This document shows, one piece after another, positions 58,305 to 64,000 of a stretch of 64,000 nt of DNA (position 1 is the stretch's first letter; each line of letters starts with the position of its first letter). Source of the stretch: Agapanthus africanus. Its lineage: Eukaryota > Streptophyta > Magnoliopsida > Asparagales > Amaryllidaceae. The notes beneath the pieces are model-generated. The model worked only from the letters and a program-made list of their open reading frames with translations. It had not been told where the DNA came from and searched no databases. Where the stretch lies: assembly GCA_030015575.1 (NCBI GenBank), contig CM057338.1, forward strand, positions 776,501,864-776,565,863. Reading direction: 5' to 3'. Position numbers and translations under genes: made by a program.

Positions 58305-58658
58305 TTAGTGTGTTCATCTCTTTAGAGTGAGAAAGCTTGAGTCTTTGCAACTTCAAGGTAGATCATCGGAGATTTGGAATACTTCAAGCTAGCATGGATC
58401 GTTCGAGTCGTGGAGCCTCTCATGAGTCCGGGGGATCGTGGATCGCGGCAAAGGGACTTCTACTCGGAGCTTGTGAAGCGAAGGAGCGGACTACAAAGGT
58501 TGTAATCCCCCACACTTAGATAAAAGTTATCATCTTGCATGTTAAACCCTAATAATCTAGCAAAGATCCCGGCTTTGGGTTGTTCGGCACGTCTAAATTT
58601 TTATCCGGGCATGTTTGATGCCTTATGAACCTTCACAAGAGTGCCTAGGAACCCTACA
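58301..58658 (+). repeat. inverted LTR end at the right edge of P2 (358 bp)
   Basis: Inverted copy of 56279-56636 with equal length. It shares variants private to P2 (for example the ggataaaaattta word), so it was copied from this very element. It ends CCCTACA, a proper LTR terminus, next to GGCCA. Confidence 0.88.
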
Positions 58659-59156
58659 GGCCATTCCTTTGATGGGGGCTGTCCAATTTTTGTGTGGGGG
58701 TTTTATCATCTCATTTGCTCATACAAAAATCCCATAGCACCATTTCAAAGCACATCTCCTTCTATACTTCCAAATGGCAACTTCTTACAACCCCTAAAGA
58801 CATGGTGATCTACGTATAACCTACAGCATTCTTGGACACGTCGACTCGCCAACTTCGTGCCCGAGTTGCCTCGGTCCAGAGGTGGGAGCCCGTAAAAGAA
58901 CCCGGCGATGTGGTGCCCGTACCGACGAAGAGATGAAGACCGGAGATTCCGCGAGGAGATCGGGATGGAGGCCGAAGACCGAAGGACACAGATCGCTCGG
59001 TATAGCTCTACCCCATTCTCTAGTTAGCAAGGAGTAGGTTAATGGCCCGATCCGGGTTTTTAGTACGCGGTAGCGCCAGTTTTAAAAGTTAAAGAAAAGT
59101 ATCCTTTCCACATTTTGGCCTCGTTCAGACGGCCGGGGCACTGCCGTGCAGTTACA
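58659..59156 (+). repeat. 5' LTR of N2, part 2
   Basis: Continues the N2 LTR after P2 and ends GTTACA. Followed by a one-base gap and a primer site. Confidence 0.83.
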
Positions 59157-59157
59157 C

Positions 59158-59169
59158 TGGTATCAGAGC
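59158..59169 (+). other. primer-binding site (initiator Met tRNA), N2
   Basis: TGGTATCAGAGC one base after the LTR. Confidence 0.93.
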
Positions 59170-59902
59170 CACGCCATTAACCCAGTCTAGCTTTCTCTAA
59201 CGTGTTTACAAGTTCGATCGAACGGATTTTCCAAAAACCGCGTTTTCATGTCCAGTTTCTGTCGAATTTTTCCTCTGCTCCAAAAATTATTTGGTACATT
59301 GTAAAAATACGTGCAGGGTTTTTTATGCATTCTGTGAAAATTTGGTAGCTCGATGGCACTGTTACACCGCGGAACCGTGGCCGAACCAACGGATTGGCCG
59401 CGGTTCTACCGCTATTTAAACTGTCCACAGCACCAAATTTTCACAGTGGGCTTCTGACATGGAAATAGGGTTTCTGGTATATTCTTTTTGGGCCCAGATT
59501 TATTTTGAGTGCTACAGTAGTGCTTGGGGCCCACTTCGGGAAATTTAGTCGATCGAAAATTTTAAACATGTTAGTTCACAGTATTTACATTATATCTGCA
59601 ACCGTGAATATCATTTGATCGGTAAATCCTGTCTAACTGCTATAGCCCTTTTAGACGGATTTGCGAACGTGACATTCACGTTGATGTTTTGTGTTGTGCT
59701 ATGATGTTGCGGATTTGTCGTGGTGGATAGCCTGGATGCAATGGTAGTACAGTTTGGTTATTTATGTACATTTGATATTGCGGGGCGAGCATCCGACATG
59801 TGGACTGCCGTCACTGCCTGTTTGTATATTATTCTTTTAGGGCACGACCGGGCTGAGGTCGATGTACCCGTTGTATATATATTTTACTTTCTGTGCTAGG
59901 AT
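59170..59902 (+). other. leader of N2, cut by P3
   Basis: Matches the N3 leader. Holds the long GC hairpin at 59371-59407 (ggaaccgtggcc with ggccgcggttct; two G-T pairs). Stops at aggat, where P3 begins. The triple stem-loop part would lie outside the window. Confidence 0.78.
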
Positions 59903-62125
59903 TGTAGGGTTCCTAGGCACTCTAGTGAAGTCTCACAAGTGATCAAACATGCACAAATCAAATTTTACGGGTGCCTAGAAACCCGACTACGGATCGTTTA
60001 CTAGATATTTAGGCGAAACAAGCAAACTAGTTAACATTTTAACTAAGGGAACGGATATACAACCTTTGTAGATCCGGTCCACCACGTCCATGGCTTCGCA
60101 ATGAAGTCCCCTCGCTGTCCAAATCATGTCTTGGGCTCTAGCGTCGGCATCATCGAAGAATGGGCGGGCTTGATCGTCGGTTCGATGCCGACGATGATCT
60201 ACGTCGAGGCATCGCTAGAACAAGCTCCAACTTCACCAAGTCGGAAAAACTTGTGAAGGAAACACCCTATACTACTTGGCAAGAGGTAAAGGATGAAGAA
60301 ATAGTAAGTGGGTAAACTTTAGTTTTGGATTTCTCACTAGATTTCATGACTTGCCATTGGAGTAGTAAGCTTTCTTCATTGAAAAAGAAGATGAAGAAAG
60401 AAGAAGATGATATGATAAGTCTTGATTAAAAATAAAAACAATATGATACTTATCATGTCAAGAACCATGGTTTAGTGTAGAGATTTAACCAAGGTTATAT
60501 AAGTGGTTAGGGTTAGAGAAAAGACAAGAATGGTGGACTTAGTCAAGGTTTCAAGAAGTTTCAACTAAAAACAAAATAAGTCCACCATTTATCTTTCTCT
60601 TTATCTTTTCTAAATGAAATAAATAAAAAGATAAATGAATAAGCAAATGAAAAGATACCCTAACCACTAACTAACCATGGTTCAATACTTTACACAAAAT
60701 CAAGGAAGAATGTATCATCAAACATGATACAATGATGTGCACAAAAATATATCACATATACAATGTGCAATACAAGTGAGTAAATCCATTTAAAGTGAAC
60801 CAATACTAGTTAATGCAAAGTAATATATCAAATATATAATTATACATTAAATCATTAAATCAACACTTGATTTAACGATCCGGTCATATCGCATATAACC
60901 GACTAGTATCATACGTATCGGCTTATCGAATCAATCCTTGATTCGACAACTAGGTTATATCGCATATAACCAATCGATACATATTCATCGCGAGAATGAA
61001 ATACGGTATCACATACACGCATTATTCTCGGTCCCGCACATATCTCATATGCGCTCCTATTTCGTTTCGCTTGAGCCAGGAAACCTCTGTGTAAGACTCT
61101 AAAGACTCGTCAATACGCCGGCAGCGGATGATGATCATATCAAACACCCACAAGCCGCAAGCGGTCTGCTAAACGTAACGGCCACCCGGGTATTGAGCGA
61201 TCAGAAGGTCGACGAGCAAGCCAGCTCACACTCCTGCGAATCCAACCAGTAACACTTACCGTATAGTCCGGTCTGTTCGTCTGATATGTCGCATATCTCG
61301 CCTAGGGGTGGTAAACGTCAGACCCCAATAGCTCGATAAGTCATGCCGACTTGAGGTCCATAACATTCGTGAAACTACTGATAACTCTTACCAGTATATC
61401 ACTGCAACCCTGGCCAGGGATTTCCTGTTATGGCCAGTCGAGCATAGCACAACATCAACCCCCAATACCGGGAGAGACGAATCCCTTCCTATCGCTCATT
61501 GCCTCCATGTGAATCGGAACTGTACCCAAAAGCCACCTGTTTGCACGACTCAGTAGAGCCGTGGTAGGGTGGAAATCAAAGCACAGTGGGAGACACACAA
61601 GACTCTATGACGATCTCGGGTCAACAGACTAAGCTGTACCAGTGTCACCAGAGAACTGCCATCTGACGGGAGGTATAATACCATCTGGGAGTTCTCGGCG
61701 AGTCCGTTCAGTGTACCCAGTCTCCACTGAGCACCCGCATACCATCTCCGATGTCAAACACCAATGGATATGGGATCATCCATCGCCCATCGCATGGTTC
61801 GAGAAGATATGCGCTAGTCTACTCTGGAATATCGATGCCCCGTCTCGATATTCCCTCGACTAGGAACAATGAAGGATGTACTCATGGACTATCCAGGCCC
61901 CACTAGTATGATCTACATCACAGTCCTGGAAGTCGAGTACACATCCTAAGGGCTTTATCAACATGTAATCAGAGAGACAGAAAATATACATGTTAAGATA
62001 AAAGAGCAACCAGATAGCGTACTATCATGTCGAGCAAGAAAGTCCTACCTATATATGTCCCAGCATCCACTACAATATACATCCAATGTACAGTAATGGC
62101 CTCTAGGGCATACATATAACTAACA
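59903..62125 (-). repeat. 3' LTR of P3
   Basis: About 2.2 kb, from TGTTAGTTATATGTATGCCC (sense start, at 62125) to CCTAGGAACCCTACA (at 59903). The same order of blocks as the P1 LTR, with many substitutions. Confidence 0.85.
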
Positions 62126-62140
62126 ATCTCCCACTTGCAC
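62126..62140 (-). other. polypurine tract of P3
   Basis: Sense GTGCAAGTGGGAGAT, the same as in P1 and N elements. Confidence 0.85.
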
Positions 62141-64000
62141 TAGGGCCATCTGTAGCAGTGGTCGCAGTATCTAATACTCAACCATCCCATATGAGTCTCT
62201 CTCTGGGAAAAAGGCCTTCGTGAGTGGATCCGCCGTGTTGTCCTCTGAGTCTACTCTCCTAACCTCGATCACCCCGAAGATCAACTATCTCCATGATCAG
62301 GTGATGCTTCCTCAGAATATGTCTGGGTCACTGATGGGACCAGGGTTTCAGGGCCAAAGCCATACTTCCATTGTCATACAATGGCAGGAACCTAGTTCAT
62401 CTTATGAACCAATATACACCCAAACTTCCTCTTTGGTAGTATCTTCAATAGCGATGTTACCAGCCTTTATCGTCTAGTTTGCCACGGTATCTAGCTTGGA
62501 ACTCTTCCAACATACCGTCCCTTTACTGAGGGTAAAGACAGTGCCTGTGACTGACATTCAGTCGTCTTTATCACCCTGGAACACTTCCAGTGATTCTCCC
62601 CAGGATCGATTGATACCATCTTACTATAGCTAGTGAGAATCCTAACATCCATTTAGATCTATCTCATAGACCCGAATCCCAGGATTTAGGAGGTATCAAC
62701 TTTAATCCTATATGGAGAATCTATGTGATAATAGGAGATTGACCGATCGTAGTATAGGAAACTCTTTTCCTATCAAGAGTATGTTGTCTACGTACAATAC
62801 GAAGATGACCACCTTACTCTCTACTACCCTTTTGTATATACAAGGTTCGTCTACCATTTTGATGAAGTCAAACACTTTGACTATCTCATCAAAACAGACA
62901 TTCCAACTCCGCGATGCCTGCTTCATTATGTAAAGCAACTTGCACACGTTTCCGCTGCTCCCACTGTTTACGAAGACCTCTGGCTGTGTTCTTATAGACG
63001 TTCTCTTCTAAATCAGTATTTAGAAAAGCAGTCATGGCACCCAACCGCCAGATATCGTAGTCATGGTATGTAGCCATGGTAAGTAGGATCTGGATAGACT
63101 TAAGCATAGCTACTGGAAAAAGGTTTCATCATTATCCACGCCTGGTCGATGACGCAAACCTTTAACAAGTCTAGCTTTGAAAGTCTCAACTTTTCCATCT
63201 ACACCAAGTAATCTTCTCAAGATATACTTGCTCCTGATGGGGATTTAACCCTTCAGATATAGCAGCTAAAGTCCATACTTTGTTGGTGTACATGGATTCC
63301 ATCTCAGATCGCTAAGCGTCCAGCCATTCTTACAGAGTCCCTACTCTCGATGGCCTGCTCGAAACTAGTTGGGTCATCATCTCATGATGCATTCCTCGCT
63401 CCCACTGTCATTGAGAAACCGAGGTATCTCTCAAGCAGGTGAGGAACCCTGCTAGATCGGCGGAGAGGCTGAGGTTCGTCAGGAACTATAAAATCCTTTG
63501 GTTCTGTCAAATCTTCAGCTGTAGTTTCGAATAGCTGGAACCTTTCCAGTTCTACAGAACTGACCCTGCCTCGATCTTGTCCGGATTTTGCTTTAAACAT
63601 AGGCCGGACAACCCCAAATCTTAACTCGCTTAAGAGATGGGTTCTTCCCATACCATATCTTATATGGAGTGGTAGGCAGTGATTTGATTCAAACCTAATT
63701 CAATAGGTATGCAGCTTCTCAAGTGCATAACCCCAAAAGGAAATAGGTAACTCAGTAATACTCATCATAGAGCACACCATATCTAATATTGTGCAATTGC
63801 TTCGCCCTGATACACCGTTGTGCTGTGGTGTATTCATAGGAGTAACACTGAGAGAAAATCTCATTCTCCTTTAGAATAGTCCAGGAATTCTATGCACAAG
63901 TATTCTCCTCCCTGATCTTATCATAGAACATAACACTTATACCCGTATATTGGTTCTCTACTTCCTACTTATATTCTGTGAATACCTCAAAAGGTTCGGA
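62141..64000 (-). pseudogene. decayed Ty1/copia pol of P3
   Basis: RNase H, RT and part of integrase can be followed by similarity to P1, but frames are broken by many indels and parts of RNase H/RT are deleted (the segment is much shorter than in P1). A readable RT piece (62708-62947) has KQASRSWNVCFDE and a YVDN box in place of YVDD, so the catalytic pair is lost. Confidence 0.82.

Larger units (their letters stand above)
27949..58658 (-). mobile_element. P2: fold-back copia element with open pol
   Basis: A P-family element flanked by GGCCA (27944-27948 and 58659-58663), which marks integration into the 5' LTR of N2. Left to right: plus-strand RT/RNase H and U3 (27949-29847), 46-bp spacer, then minus-strand U3, pol, leader, primer site (56266-56277), a 5' LTR lacking its first ~163 bases (56279-58304), and a plus-strand copy of the LTR end (58301-58658). 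It carries N3 (35251-55552) as a nested insertion. Both ends are therefore inverted copies of inner sequence, as expected from self-primed cDNA. Confidence 0.85.
59903..64000 (-). mobile_element. P3: older, degenerate P-family element
   Basis: Minus orientation, runs off the right edge. 3' LTR 59903-62125, polypurine tract 62126-62140, then a broken pol. More diverged from P1 and P2 than they are from each other. Inserted in the leader of N2. Confidence 0.87.

Overview
This window looks like intergenic heterochromatin of a flowering plant. Almost all of it is nested LTR retrotransposons, and I see no intact host gene. The plant assignment rests on the element types: Ty1/copia elements with 2.2-kb LTRs and initiator-Met-tRNA primer sites, and a Tekay/Del-like Ty3/gypsy 3' end. 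Many differences between copies are C-to-T or G-to-A transitions, as expected for methylated plant repeats. I cannot name the species.

Two related copia families dominate. I call them P (bearing an open pol frame) and N (pol decayed). P copies: P1 10310-20631 (minus), P2 27949-58658 (minus core with fold-back ends), P3 59903-64000 (minus, runs off the window), and an LTR fragment P0 at 22473-23546 (plus). N copies: N1 1-6446 (minus, runs off the window), N2 26337-27948 plus 58659-59902 (plus), N3 35251-55552 (plus), N4 35511-45679 (minus). Ty3/gypsy element T1 supplies 6447-22472, apart from the P1 insertion.

Target-site duplications give the nesting order. N4 sits in the 5' LTR of N3 (ATCCT). 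N3 sits in the leader of P2 (CCTAA). P2 sits in the 5' LTR of N2 (GGCCA). P3 sits in the leader of N2. P1 sits in the 3' LTR of T1 (TCGCT), and T1 abuts the older P0 LTR. The stretch 23547-26336 is older DNA with a decayed copia pol relic and a small inverted repeat.

P1 and P2 each carry one open frame of 1,089 codons covering protease, integrase, reverse transcriptase and RNase H, with no recognisable gag. Between the primer-binding site and pol lies a non-coding leader of about 2.6 kb. The N elements have the same kind of leader, primer site and polypurine tract, but a pol full of stops and frameshifts. Even so, the LTR pairs of N3 and N4 are about 99% identical by eye, so N elements moved recently and must have borrowed proteins.

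The most interesting signal is in the shared leader. All leaders in the window have a long GC-rich hairpin about 200 nt after the primer site, with stems that change sequence but stay paired. The five leaders complete enough to see also have twin hairpins with compensatory changes, then an array of three stem-loops. The three stems of an array differ from one another, but their ~20-nt loops are the same within an element and differ between elements. P2 is also unusual: an integrated fold-back cDNA with 1.9-kb inverted arms at one end, a 358-bp inverted end at the other, and both switch points within about 40 nt of each other in LTR coordinates.
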